A stretch of 64,000 nucleotides of DNA from Epichloe hybrida (GCA_019022495.1 JAFEKR010000001.1:7688001-7752000), one strand, 5' to 3'. Shown: positions 8,261-19,178, counted from the first letter of the stretch. The notes: generated by a model from the sequence alone, not told the origin. Numbers and translations are program-made.

Positions 8261-10642
8261 ATGGCTACAGCCACGGGACGTGACATTGGCTCGGCCAAGT
8301 CATGCAAACGAGCTAGCGATACTGAGCTAGGATTTCCCAACAAACCCAAGATCGAGGCGAAAACGGACCCCACTCGATGGCGATTGAAGGACGACGACAG
8401 CCGTCACACATGGCATTACCTTGCGGACGAGAGAGAAGCAAAAGATTGGCCTCAAAGCTATGCCGAGAAATACTTCCTGGGCCTTCCTCTGGTACGAAGT
8501 GCTCCAATCAAACCACTTTTGAGAAGAGCTTGCCTTGTGCCTGGTGGCTGACCCTGATGAATGCGATTAGGACCTCCCTGCTCTTCCCAAGGCAAAAGCC
8601 CCTTTGGACGCCGCGCGAAACGCACTCGAGTTTTTTGAAAAACTTCAGCTGCCTTCAGGCCACTGGGGCTGCGAGTACGGCGGGCCAATGTTCCTACTCA
8701 CAGGTGTCGTTGTCTGCTGGTATGTCACAAAAACGCCCATCCCATCAGCCTACGCATCAGCCATAAAAGACTACCTGTTTGCGAGAGCACACCCCGAAGA
8801 CGGAGGCTGGGGCTTGCACATTGAGGGTGAGAGCACTGTTTTTGGCATCACCCTTAACTACATTGTGCTCCGACTCATTGGTGTCGACCACGAAGACCCC
8901 GTCATGGTCAAGGCTCGAGGCACATTGCACAAGCTTGGGGGTTCTGTCAACGCACCCCACTGGGCCAAGTTCTGGCTTGCAACTCTAGGCGTAGTCAGCT
9001 GGGATTGCGTGAACCCCGTGCCGCCCGAGATCTGGCTGTTGCCCGACTGGGTTCCAATCGCACCGTGGAGATGGTGGATTCACATGCGACAGATTTTCTT
9101 GCCAATGGGATACATATACTCAAAGCGATGGAGCTGCGAGGAGACGGACATCATCCGTGGCTTGAAGGAAGAGCTCTTCGTTGAGCCTCACGCTGAGATT
9201 AAGTGGGCGGCTCATCGAAACAGCATTGCGCCCGGGGACAACTATCACCCCAAGTCATGGTTGCTAAATACTACAAATTGGTTCCTCGTCAACATTTGGA
9301 ACCCCTACTTGCGACCGAATTTCATCAAAAAATGGGCCGAGGACTGGGTCAGCGAATTGATTGACATGGAGGACGCCAACACTGACTACCTAGACCTCGC
9401 CCCTGTGAATGCGCCAATGATAACAATTGTGTGCTACATCAGAGATGGACCTGACGCATTCAGTGTGAAAAGACACATTGAACGGTTGAACGAGTGTCTT
9501 TGGGTCAAGGATGAGGGCATGCTATGCAATGGCACCAACGGCGTTCAATGCTGGGATACTGCCTTTTTAATCCAAGGCGTCTTTGAAGCTGGGCTTCAGA
9601 ACGATGAGAAATGGCGCCCGATGCTGCTTCGTGCTCTAGAGTATTTGGAACGTCAACAAATACGTGATAACTGTGTTGACCAAGAAAAATGTTATCGGCA
9701 ACCGAGAAAGGGAGGCTGGCCATTCAGTAATAGAGACCAAGGCTACGGCGTCAGCGACTGCATTTCAGAAGCACTCAAGGCCGTCATCTTGTTGCAAAAA
9801 ATGGGCGGCTTCCCAGAGGTCCTCCCAGACCATCGTATCTTTGATGCAGTCGACACTCTTTTGCTATACCAAAATGACAATGGCGCCTTGTCTAGCTATG
9901 AGGCACGACGAGCAGGTGAATACATGGAGACGCTCAATGCTTCCGAAGTATTCAGCCGAGTCATGATCGAATACGACTACCCTGAATGCACAACAGCCGG
10001 CGTCACAGCTCTTTTGTTATTCAAAAAGTTCTGGCCTCAATACAGAACCAAGGAGGTCAATTTGTTTATCAAGAGAGCAACCAACTGGATCAAGAGCAAC
10101 CAGAGGATCGACGGCAGCTGGTACGGCAGCTGGGGCATCTGCTTCACCTACGCCACCATGTTTGCTCTGGAGAGCATGGCCAGTATTGGCGAAACTTACA
10201 GCAACAGTAAAGTCTCGAAGCGCGGCTGTGACTTTCTGGTATCCAAACAGAGACCCGATGGCGGCTGGTCTGAAAGTTACAAAGTAGGGCGTTTTCCGGA
10301 TCCCAGCAGTCACCCATCTTTGATTGATCGTTTGAACTAACAATGCTTTAGTCTTGCGAAACCATGGAGTATCACGAACATCCGATGGGTTCTCTCGTGG
10401 TACAAACGTCGTGGGCTTTGATCGGCCTGATCGAGGCTGATTACCCAGACATGGAACCGCTCAAGAAGGGGATCAAGCTCATAATGGAGAGGCAGCAGGA
10501 GAACGGCGAATGGTTGCAAGAAGCTATCGAGGGTGTTTTCAACAAATCTTGCATGATTTCATATCCCAATTACAAGTTTACGTTTACGATCAAGGCCTTG
10601 GGTCTCTTTGCCAAGAAGTACCCTGACGTCCGAATCGAGTAA
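8261..10642 (+). CDS. ERG7: Oxidosqualene cyclase of the lanosterol synthase family
   Basis: Three exons (8261-8491, 8571-10283, 10352-10642) give 744 aa, normal for the family (about 730-760). Known: lanosterol synthase cyclises 2,3-oxidosqualene in the sterol pathway on ER or lipid-droplet membranes. Seen: QW-type repeats throughout (LPSGHWGCEYGGPMF, PEDGGWGLH, RKGGWPFSNRDQG, IDGSWYGSWGICFTYA, RPDGGWSES, QENGEWLQE) and the C-terminal block FNKSCMISYPNYKF typical of lanosterol synthases. The proton-donor motif is SDCISEA, where the family usually has DCTAE: the catalytic Asp and following Cys are kept, the next two residues are changed. The N-terminus starts at MATATGRDIG, and no other start fits the first exon better. 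Filamentous fungi often carry two or more ERG7-type genes, so this may be the sterol enzyme or a paralog making another triterpene. No P450, transferase or other tailoring gene sits beside it. Confidence 0.9.
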
Positions 10643-11134
10643 TGATGGGGCGAGCTGAAGCTCTTTCAATAGTAGCTTGCTAATACTATGTATATTACAC
10701 GGAAGTCAATTGTACCACTAAATGAGTTTTTTTGGTTCTTTTTGCTTTTTTCGGGGGGGGGGGGTTAATTTTATTTTTTAGTTACAATCATTATCTAACA
10801 CGAAACATTTTCATTCACTTTCTCAAGCGTGAGCTAGACATTCGGCAGTCGCGGCTTCCCTAGGCTGTGCTGCATTGCAACAGGAACAAAGCCGCCCATG
10901 GCAAGACGCGAGTTTCTAGCATGTTCGCTCCTGCCCTGTCAGTCAGCTGCTGTGTGCTTGGCCCCACCAGCATTGAACCACGCCAAGCTGACGGCGGTGT
11001 GACAAAGGGAAGCCTAGATCATACATGTAAGATACACACACACACAGTTTTCTGGTCTGGTAGTCTAAATCGTCAAGTCCCTCACTCTCGCACGTCCTAT
11101 CCACATTACATCGGCCTCGTCCAGCACTGCTCAA
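10643..11134. other. Intergenic region, promoter side of SGT1
   Basis: About 490 bp with a poly-T/poly-G tract (11 G near 10754) and a short CA repeat near 11035. No gene signature is visible. Confidence 0.6.
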
Positions 11135-12614
11135 ATGTCGCACATCACGCAAGCCGATCGAGGCTTGAAGGCTCTGGACGCCAGAAAGTGGGACGAAGCC
11201 CTCGAGTTACTGTCCAAGGCTCTGATCTCCTCCTCAAACCCAGTATGGCTCCTGGCTCGATCCAAGGCTCTCATCAATCTCAAACGATACGAAGAAGCTC
11301 TGGATGACGCAGAAGCTGCTTTCCACTCCGCTTTTGACAGAAACAAGCGGGAATTGCTGATCGAGGCTCACTACCGTCGAGCCATAGCACACTTTCACCT
11401 GGGGCAGTACGCCAACGGGGATTGCTGCAGCATTTATGCAATGCGTCTATGCAAGGGCCTTTCTGTCATGGAGAAGGAGGATCCCAAGCTCCAGCACATT
11501 GATGAAAACGGATTCTGGACGGAAACTCTGGAAAGTGCTATGCTTGAGGCAGCAGAGGATACTGTCAACAAACCCCGTGACAATGGTCCAGCTAAGAAGG
11601 ATGACAAAGCTTGTCCACTTTTCAAGGATTGGCGACGAGCAAGTACTATGCGAATGCAGTGTCTCAACGCCATGGCCAAGCTGCCTGCAGATGACCCGGC
11701 ACGAAAGGTCACAGTCAGCGTGAAGCCTGAGTTCAAAAGGCCCGCTGACCTAACAAAAGACAAGGAGCTCGAAAATACTGGTTTGGAATTGTCTTCTGGT
11801 CTCACAGAGCACAGATCGGAATCTCGTACCTGCAAGACTCTTGCTGTACAAGATTATCAGACGAATAGCGTCATGAACGTGTCCATTTTCAGCAAAGGCG
11901 TCGACAAAGAAAAGCTGCATGTTGAATTTCTCCCGGATTCTGTGCGGCTGAACCCCGTCATTTACCCCGATGGCGAGGAAAAAGAGTTCGTACTGCGGCT
12001 GTACTCGGAGATTGATCCATCTACTTCGAGTTTTACCGTGACTCCTAAAAAGGTTGAGATGCAGCTTACAAAGAAAACGGCTGGCAGGTGGCCACGGTTG
12101 ACCATACAAGAGCCTGTAGACCAGGAAGCAAAAAACGAGCGCCAGGGGTAAGTTTTTTCTTTTTTTTTTTACTAGAGTGGTTGACAATGTTGTTGAGCAA
12201 ACTAACTCGGTCCCTTTTATGAACCCCTATAGGCTGGAAATGGAGTCTGCAGATGAAAAATTGAATGCAGCTGCCTCTACGTCAGGCCATGAAGACAAAC
12301 CTTCTCTTAAAGTCGCAGCAAACACTTCTTCTGGTACGAAATCAGCTGGGCCCGCGTACCCAACCTCGTCACGTACAGGGCCAAAGGACTGGGATAAGAT
12401 CACGGCCGACAATGAGAAGGATGAGGAGGCAGAGGGTGGCGTGAACGAGTTTTTCAAGAAACTGTATATGAATGGTTCAGACGAACAGAAGCGCGCCATG
12501 ATGAAGAGCTTTACTGAGAGCAGCGGGACTTCGCTAAGTACCGATTGGCAAGATGTAGCAAACCGCACAGTGACAGCGAAGCCGCCCGAAGGCGTGGAGG
12601 CCAAGGAGTGGTAG
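11135..12614 (+). CDS. SGT1: Sgt1 co-chaperone (TPR, CS and SGS domains)
   Basis: Two exons (11135-12147 and 12233-12614) encode 464 aa. Known: Sgt1 is an Hsp90 co-chaperone that links Hsp90 and Skp1 and is needed for kinetochore and SCF ubiquitin-ligase assembly. Seen: a TPR-like N-terminus (residues about 1-115; KWDEALELLSKAL, KRYEEALDDAEAAF, EAHYRRAIAHFHLGQYANG), a variable linker, the CS domain (about 238-318; TNSVMNVSIFSKGVDKEKL ... GRWPRLT) and the C-terminal SGS domain with the near-invariant SSRTGPKDWDKI, followed by EGGVNEFFKKLYMNGSDEQK and KSFTESSGTSLSTDW. The order and length match fungal Sgt1. The single intron falls between the CS and SGS domains. It is convergent with the dioxygenase gene that follows. 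Confidence 0.95.
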
Positions 12615-13005
12615 CCTGAGTGAGTGAGCGAGTGACAAATTCACTTGATGGAGACTGTTCTGGGAGAAGGTGTGTATTTTATTTTGAAAAAAAGGGAGTG
12701 ACGGGGGGAGATTGCGTCAACATTTGCGCGACACTTAGTTTAGCGTCCAGTCTAGCAGTCCAATGTAATGCATGATATAATGGCGGTGGTTTGTCATGGG
12801 CTTCAAGACTCGTAACATGACCAATATGTTCAAGAGCGAGCACTCTAGTTCTCTCGCAGTCCGGTGGTAGGTATTGCCCTCTTGGGGGACCATTGTGTTT
12901 GACGGAGCGTACGTTTTGTTCTTGATGGTGGTCTTGATCTCTTCGTTTTCATGACGGTTCTCCACCGATGGCTTCGTGAGCACAAGGCACGCGACGATTT
13001 GCCTA
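12615..13005. other. Convergent 3' region between SGT1 and the dioxygenase gene
   Basis: About 390 bp between two stop codons. No coding signature. It should hold both polyadenylation regions. Confidence 0.6.
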
Positions 13006-14517
13006 CTACACGTCGATGCTCGGATCAACGTCACGGACGCTACGCACCACGTGGTCGTACCACGGCCCGTTCCTCAAGTCCCTCTGCGCCGCCTCGGGGG
13101 TCCACGGCTCGTCGGTGGCCCTGCACATCTCGGCCTGGCCGGCGGGGATGTGAGCGGCTCTGCTCAAAAAGTCCTCGGCGGCAATGTAGGCGCCGCGCAG
13201 CCATCTGGCGCCCCCGGCGGCGGCGTCAAAGGCGTTCCTGCCGTGCATGACGCGGAGATTGTCGAACAGCACGCACTCGCCCTGCTCCATCTTGTAGCTG
13301 TGCACGGCGTCTGGGTGATTGACCAGGCCCTCGAAGACGCGGGCCGGCGCGATCCAGTGCCTCAGATCAACGGCGCCGTCGTCGTAGCGGTGGCGGCCCT
13401 GGAAGGGGGGGCTCCAGTACACGCCCGCGAAGCCGTTGCCGCCGTCGTCGTCGATGACGCTCCGCTCCGCACGGTAAAAGTGGCCGTTCTTGCCGTACTG
13501 GTACGGGACACGGTGCTCCGCCAGGGGCGCCATCCTGCGGCTCGTCTTGACAAAGGGCCAGAGCAGGCGGCCCGCTCTCTCGCCGTCGCTGAAGAGGGAT
13601 TCTCCGCCCGAGCAGGAGTTGTCCATGCAGTGGAGGACCTGGATCATGGGCGGCGGGGAGAGGTAGCAGAGGTCCTGGTGCAGGCCCAGGCGGCCGCTCG
13701 TGTAGGCCACGTTCTCGGCGTTGGGCTTGGCGCGCACGTCAAAGGTCCGGCCGTAGAAGGTCTCGCGGATGTTGGCGATGCGCGTGGCGATGCTGACGAC
13801 GGAGGACTCGTCGCGCGGGACGTTGCGCAGAAAGACTATTCCGAGGCGGAGCATGTCGATGACCACGTCCCAGAAGGCGGGGGAGCCGGGCTTCATGAAG
13901 GCGGCGTAGTCGATCTTGCGGACGTGCTGGGCCAGAACGCGGGCGTCCCAGTATTGGACGCCGGTCCGGCCGAGGACGGCCTCTTTGCGAGATGCGCGAG
14001 ATGCGCGGGAGGCGCGAGGGTCCCGGCGTCGGAGCGCGCTCTGCATGTGCGCCCAGGGGAGAATCATCTCGTGGCCTTGGCTGGCGAAGCGGGCGACGTC
14101 GTTGGAGAAGGTGATGGCGAGGCCGTGCTCGGTTGCGCGCGCCGAGGCTATGCCTATGTCGGCGGGGATCTCGGTCGACGCAAAGTTCTTTTGGCCCGAG
14201 AAAGGGTCCTTGCAGGCGGCGCAGGCGCAGCTGTCGCGGAGCGTGGCCGGCTCGAGAGCTCTCTGCGCGCCATGGCCGTGCTCGGGGCGGCCACCTCGCA
14301 GGTAGATGTGCTCGCTCGTCCAGGAGACGGTCACGGCATCATCGTCCAGAGCCTCTTTGGGCCGGTAGACGAGTTGTCGTGCGCCTTGGGGGACCTCGTG
14401 CTTGTCGGGCCAGTGGCGCGGGGGAGACGTAGACGCAGACGCAGCCCGCGAGGACGTCGTCACCAGGCGGTTCTGGCGCAGGCACTGTCGGAAGACATGT
14501 TTCGGCGTCGCCAGCAT
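13006..14517 (-). CDS. Gamma-butyrobetaine hydroxylase-like Fe(II)/2-oxoglutarate dioxygenase
   Basis: A single GC-rich exon encodes 503 aa. Known: TauD/TfdA-type enzymes of this branch (gamma-butyrobetaine dioxygenase and trimethyllysine dioxygenase) hydroxylate carnitine precursors using Fe(II) and 2-oxoglutarate. Seen: an N-terminal zinc-binding-like segment LRDSCACAACKDPFSGQK (the DUF971-type domain of this family), the HxD iron ligands in GLHQDLCY (about His280/Asp282), the distal His in RVMHGRNAF (about His426), and a following Arg in RWLRGAYI for 2-oxoglutarate. The first 30 residues (MLATPKHVFRQCLRQNR...SSRAASAS) are basic and Ser-rich with few acids, which suggests a mitochondrial presequence. 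A RASRASR repeat sits inside a variable loop. Which of the two carnitine-pathway substrates, or another one, is used cannot be decided here. Confidence 0.85.
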   Translation of the reverse strand: MLATPKHVFRQCLRQNRLVTTSSRAASASTSPPRHWPDKHEVPQGARQLVYRPKEALDDDAVTVSWTSEHIYLRGGRPEHGHGAQRALEPATLRDSCACAACKDPFSGQKNFASTEIPADIGIASARATEHGLAITFSNDVARFASQGHEMILPWAHMQSALRRRDPRASRASRASRKEAVLGRTGVQYWDARVLAQHVRKIDYAAFMKPGSPAFWDVVIDMLRLGIVFLRNVPRDESSVVSIATRIANIRETFYGRTFDVRAKPNAENVAYTSGRLGLHQDLCYLSPPPMIQVLHCMDNSCSGGESLFSDGERAGRLLWPFVKTSRRMAPLAEHRVPYQYGKNGHFYRAERSVIDDDGGNGFAGVYWSPPFQGRHRYDDGAVDLRHWIAPARVFEGLVNHPDAVHSYKMEQGECVLFDNLRVMHGRNAFDAAAGGARWLRGAYIAAEDFLSRAAHIPAGQAEMCRATDEPWTPEAAQRDLRNGPWYDHVVRSVRDVDPSIDV

Positions 14518-14611
14518 CGTCGTGGGATTTCGTCGGGAATATATGTGGAGGAGGAAGGAGGGGATTCCAATGTATCGCTATGTGGCACGTGACTTTGGGC
14601 AAAGATGTGAT

Positions 14612-14730
14612 CAGAAGGGATAATTGAAGGCAGAAGAAGTGATTGAATTGATCTAATTCTATCGTACAAATGGAAGGGCAAAAGCTCCTCTTTTATAGAG
14701 AGAGCAGCCGTAGTAAACTCGTATGCTTCT
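14612..14730 (+). repeat. Dispersed repeat, copy B (partner at 4265-4380)
   Basis: Shares ordered blocks with 4265-4380, most clearly AAAAGCTCCTCTTTTATAGA. It lies 140 bp outside the left end of the MULE and just upstream of the dioxygenase start, so it may also be part of that gene's promoter. Confidence 0.45.
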
Positions 14731-14782
14731 TTTCCAAGATCGCACATTCATTCGAGGTGCAGTTTCAGCTTCCCTGATACGT

Positions 14783-14805
14783 TCGTACGCGCATAACGCG
14801 TACGA
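14783..14805. repeat. Perfect 9-bp palindrome with 5-base loop
   Basis: TCGTACGCG-CATAA-CGCGTACGA is a perfect inverted repeat lying 66 bp outside the MULE left end. It is rich in CpG, unlike the RIP-scarred island beside it. Confidence 0.7.
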
Positions 14806-14862
14806 TCGGTCATATTACCCGCTGCCGGGCAACACAATGGCATCATGTTGGCGGCGGGGCAG

Positions 14863-14870
14863 CAGGCAGG
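14863..14870. repeat. Candidate target-site duplication, left (CAGGCAGG)
   Basis: Identical to 20096-20103 and directly abutting the left inverted repeat. Eight bases fit MULE or hAT insertion. The surrounding CAGG repeats weaken the case. Confidence 0.5.
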
Positions 14871-14976
14871 AGTACGTAAACGCGCAGCAGTAACTAAGCC
14901 TAAAACGGATGAGGTACCTCCGCACGCGTTTTTACGTAGGAAGGTACCTCCCTGATTTCGCGTACACTTAGTAACA
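14871..14976. repeat. MULE left terminal inverted repeat
   Basis: Matches the reverse complement of 19975-20095 over about 105 bp. The differences are mostly C/T or G/A changes, for example GCACGCG against GCACGTG and TTTCGCG against TTTCACG. The copy lacks the 22-bp duplication present in the right repeat. Confidence 0.85.
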
Positions 14977-15739
14977 TATACTACGCTTTTCTTACGAATT
15001 CCTCCCGCGTATAATTAATATTATTATTAGGCAGCTTCTTTCTGCTATTAGTATAGCTTTATAAACCACTATAACACACTATATTAAGCTAATATCTAGA
15101 ATTAAAGGGGAGTATTTGTAATTTAATAATACTCTTACTATAATCTAGTATTATTAAAGTCTTAAGGGTTTTGTTTACGTTAAGGGAGGCATAAATCATA
15201 ACCCTTGTACAGGTATTACAAATTATATAACGCTTTAATGCCACTAGAGCGGCTCTTTTTGTAAGTATTCTAATAAGTAGCATAAATATAATACCTTATT
15301 ATATAAATCTAACTACTAATTTAAAGCCTAAATTCAATATAATAAGCGCGAGAATATTTATAATCTTAAAGTTATATATTTCTCTTATAATTATGATTAA
15401 TTAGATTCTATGCTTAGTTTAAGCATATTATAGCTATAAAGCTAGAAGGACTTTAGCCTAGAGAGGCTCCTTTCTATTATTAAAATAAAGAGTAATAGAA
15501 CATAACTAACGGTAAGGTAAATTACTAGATAAATATATATAGAGCATCCTAAAGTCCTAATTAATACTCTAGATATGTTTTTCTTCTAATAAAAGCTTTA
15601 CCTAGGTATATATTACGCTAGAATATTAACATAAGCCTTTATAAAGTTATTAGGTATAGATAACTATATTTTTCACTATATAATTAATTAAAATAATATA
15701 GGAAAGATTTGCTAGGTGTTTTAGACCTATTATTTATGT

Positions 15740-16150
15740 ATTAAGGATTAGAAGAAAAACCCTAAGGTATTACTAATAGATAATATATATAAGGTTAATT
15801 ACTTTAATATACCTCTAATATAAGTTATAGGTATCTTATTATTACACACGAATTTTAGTGTTATATTTAGGCTTATAGCTTATAAAGACACTAAATCCTA
15901 TATGTGGTTTCTTATAGAATTAAAAAAGGCATAGGAAAAAGCTATAATTTACTAACCTAAAGTTATTATTATAGACTTTAAAGCAGCTCTTAAGCTATCT
16001 TTACAAAATATCTTCCTAGAAACATAGTAGTAAATCTATATATAGTATATCCTAAAGAATATTATTCTTAATATAAAGAAGAAGTAAATTAGAAGTCTTA
16101 AGGAATATAAGATTATTAAAGGTAAGTAAGCAAAAAATACATATAAAAAG
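15740..16150 (+). pseudogene. MULE transposase remnant
   Basis: Reading across stop codons in one frame gives the order of a MULE transposase core: DNIYKVNYFNIPL, then HTNFSVIFRLIAYKD, YMWFLIELKKA, then PKVIIIDFKAALKLSLQNIF and a stretch ending YILKNIILNIKKK. Known: the Asp in (V/I)xxDxxxAL and the CxxHIxKN region mark the DDE domain of Mutator-type transposases. Here the catalytic Asp context is readable, but stops replace Gln/Trp codons (TAA and TAG), as expected when RIP turns CAA/CAG/TGG into stops. The gene is non-functional. The family call rests on pattern recall, not a search. Confidence 0.6.
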
Positions 16151-16892
16151 GCATATAAAGAAAAGCACTATATTAATAGTAATAATAAGATTAAATATAG
16201 TTCTTCTTTACAAGTAAATACTATAGAAGATAAATAAGCTAGGGTATTAGCTATATAGGTATTAAAGTTAATACTTTCCTCTAGTATTCCTTACATAGCT
16301 AATGGAATTTATAATACCTAGCTTATAGTAATATAAGCTCTAACTAAAGCTAATTTCTTTATAAATTAGGAGAAACTCTATAAGGAGTTTTCTAACTAGT
16401 AAGGCTAGTACTTTCTATATTTTTTTATATATAGTGCTCCTATACTAATAAGAATAGCTAGCTATTATTATATACCTTTAAGAGACCTACCTTCTATAGT
16501 AAGACTAATTTATAGACTTTACTATTAAAATATACCTTAACTTTAGCCTTAAAGTTACCTTATAGGTTAAGAGCTTATATTATAAGCTTAAGTAGTGGAT
16601 AAGGTATCTATTTATTAACCTATTAGTTCTCTATATAGTGATTTAGGAGATAACTATAGAATGTAAGTAGTATTTCTTTATATAATTTAATATTAAGTTC
16701 TCCTATTATCTAGTAGCTTAGGATAAATATAAAGTAATTTATAACCTTATGCTATAAATTAGGCATTAATTAATATAGCTTATTATTAAGTAAGTTAAAA
16801 TTACGCTTAGTGCTATTAAAGAAAGGGCTTAAATATAGCGTATAATAAAGCTATATATAGGGCATTTCTCTATATAATTTAGCCTCCCTTAC

Positions 16893-17150
16893 TGTTGGAT
16901 GCACCAAGGTCCTGCGCAGGTAATAAATCCCGTATAAATTCGAAGTCAATGATAGTTAGTTAGCTAGCTAGGAAAGAGGGAGAAGAGAGGGAAAGTCTAG
17001 ATGCTAGAAAAGTGGGCGAAATCCGTATGTAAGGCATAAAAGGGGGTGGCGAATTAATGCAGCTAATCATATCGCGTGCATCGCGCCGGACCCACAATTA
17101 GTCTAGTCTTTGGCCACGATTGAACCGATGAAGATCCGAAGGAATTAACA
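16893..17150 (-). repeat. Copia LTR, left (3' LTR by element orientation)
   Basis: 258 bp, TGTTGGATGCACC...GGAATTAACA. Compared with the right copy I count about 19 differences, every one a transition. Confidence 0.9.
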
Positions 17151-17345
17151 CTGGCAATCTCTCTTTTTCCTTTGTGGCCAAAGAGCTTAAAAACGCAATA
17201 AAAATCAGATCAAAGGAAAGTGTATATAAGTGGATCCCTTAATAGGAATCCGCTGCTCTAATTAGCCGTCGCGGCATTGGTTAATTGAATTAATCCATTA
17301 TTCCTTGCCTAAGCTCCTGTTTCCTAATATCATAGGTCTCTTTAC

Positions 17346-17549
17346 CTATCCTTTAACATAAATCATTAATTTGTTCGAATTAATTAAAGAGGAAAGTAAT
17401 GAATTTAGCGATGCTTTTGTTATTACATCTGCCGGATTGTTATTGCTGTTAATCCACCTGACTTCGTAGATCTTATGCCTTTCGTATAATTGACAAAGAG
17501 CTATGATATCAATCATTAGTCTCTTCTCCTTTGTGGTTCCTAGCTTCAC
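17346..17549 (-). pseudogene. Copia RNase H C-terminal fragment
   Basis: A 67-codon open frame reads KRLMIDIIALCQLYERHKI then YEVRWINSNNNPADVITKA. Known: the block (I/V)RW(I/V)xxxxNPAD(A/x)(M/x)TK is the conserved end of Ty1/copia RNase H. The frame runs close to the left LTR, as expected for the 3' end of pol. No other pol domain is readable in one frame. Confidence 0.75.
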
Positions 17550-18920
17550 AAGGGTCTTAAAGGTCTTAAGGGTCTTGTGCCTCCTTGCTACTAATAATCT
17601 AAATTAACTATAACCAGAGGGATATTTAATAAGCTTACGCGTGTACGTAATATAGGCCTTTGTGATATATCCCCACGTAATATGTTATTCCCCTCGTAGC
17701 TTCCTATCTTAAAGCGTTGTTTAATATCACGTGTAGGCATTAAGTCTTTGGGCATCGGGTCTTAATAATCTTCGCATTCAATGGCTTATTGTTGTTAATC
17801 TTCGAGGTCTTTAGTTGATTGCTCTTGACGATCTTCGGTAATCTTATTAGTGGCTTGTTAGACCTCTTCCTCTGCGAGGAATGCTTCAATTAGCATCCCC
17901 TTAGCAACAATCTCTTTAATTAACGATTCGGCCGCAATCTCTTCAATTAACAATTCAGCCGCGATCTCTTTAATTAACGCTTTAGCCTAGTCCTTAAGGT
18001 TTTCAGGGTCTTCGGGCTCCCTAGTCTTAGGCCACGGCGATCTTCTTTCTTCTTAAATTACTTATTATAAGGTAGCCATAGCTGAAGGACCTCGAGTAAC
18101 GTACACACCACTATCTCATAGGGAATTACGTAGCTGTTATATAATCTTACTATCAGCCCTTGCGAAGGTATTCCTAGACTATCCTTCGAAGTCCTCTAGG
18201 AATAATTCCTAGAGGTTATCATCCCTCTAACCTTAATGCTCGCTAAGGTTAATGAATCTTATGATCTGGTTATTAAGTTCGGATTGTATAGTGGTCTCTG
18301 GATTAGGGTTAACGGACTCTTTCTAGTCTTTTATAAGGGCATAGGAAAGGGGTTATAATTGCCTTAGCAATTTATCCTTTAAAGGTCTTGCTTAGGGCAT
18401 TGTATATAGAGGTGCGATTATAATAAGGGAAAATAAAAAGTAAGGGTAGAAAAGGGGGGGTCTCTGTAGATGCCTATTAAGAGGAACAGAGCTTGTTAGT
18501 TGTTTAATCATATCAGACAATATCGTCAGCAATAGTTATAATAATTGATTTGAGTCAGCTAGCTTAGCTAAGGGTTGTTTTTAATGTCAGGTTCGAAATA
18601 AATACCTCACGGCGATAGATTCGGTTAGTTAGTTGGTTTTCTCGTGATAGACAATAAAATCGACAATTAATAACAATATCCCAGATAGATATAACGAAGT
18701 TATATCCCTAAGCCTAAGGGTTAATAGATCAATTCCTTAGAAGCCTAACAAGCCCGTAACCAGGATTCTAGTCTCTTCCTTTAGCACACTTATACAGTTA
18801 TGCCTCTCTACCGTAATAACCATTACAGCACAACAAGGGGTAGTGGTAGTGGTGTCTGCAGAAATATCTCTTCTTATAATACCTAGCTTATCTATAGTTG
18901 TGAAGTCAACCACTAATTAG

Positions 18921-19178
18921 TGTTAGATGCACCAAGGTCCTACGCAGGTAATAAATCCTATATAAATTTAAAGTCGATAATAGTTAGTTAGCTAGCTAGG
19001 AAAGAGGGAGAAGAGAGGGAAAGTCTAGATGCTAGAAAAGTAAGCGAAATCCGTATGTGGGGCACAAAAGGGGGTGGCGAATTGATGCAGCCAATCATAT
19101 TGCGTGCATCGCGCCGGACCCACAATTAGTCTGGTCTTTAGCCACGATTGAACCGATGAAGATCCGAAGGAATCAACA
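18921..19178 (-). repeat. Copia LTR, right (5' LTR by element orientation)
   Basis: 258 bp, TGTTAGATGCACC...GGAATCAACA, followed by the CTTAC target duplication. Same length as the left LTR with no insertion or deletion seen by eye. Confidence 0.9.

Larger units (their letters stand above)
16893..19178 (-). mobile_element. Ty1/copia LTR retrotransposon, internally deleted, nested in the MULE
   Basis: Two direct 258-bp repeats (16893-17150 and 18921-19178) begin TGTT and end AACA and are flanked by a 5-bp duplication CTTAC (16888-16892 and 19179-19183), the classic signs of LTR retrotransposon insertion. The interior (17151-18920, 1.77 kb) is much too short for the usual gag-pol of about 4 kb. 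A copia RNase H remnant at 17346-17549 on the reverse strand lies next to the left LTR, so the element is oriented right to left, with the left LTR as the 3' LTR. A purine-rich stretch, read on the reverse strand just before that LTR (complement of about 17155-17185), can serve as the polypurine tract. The interior has many stops. It cannot move by itself. Confidence 0.9.

Noticed and set aside
8261..10642. Triterpene biosynthetic cluster around the ERG7-family gene
   Set aside because: Neighbours are a kinase and SGT1. There is no P450, transferase, short-chain dehydrogenase or cluster regulator, and the dioxygenase at 13-14.5 kb looks like a carnitine-type enzyme.
12976..14592. 538-codon open frame on the plus strand
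   Set aside because: It is the antisense shadow of the GC-rich dioxygenase gene. It lacks any family motif, while the reverse strand has complete iron-binding motifs.
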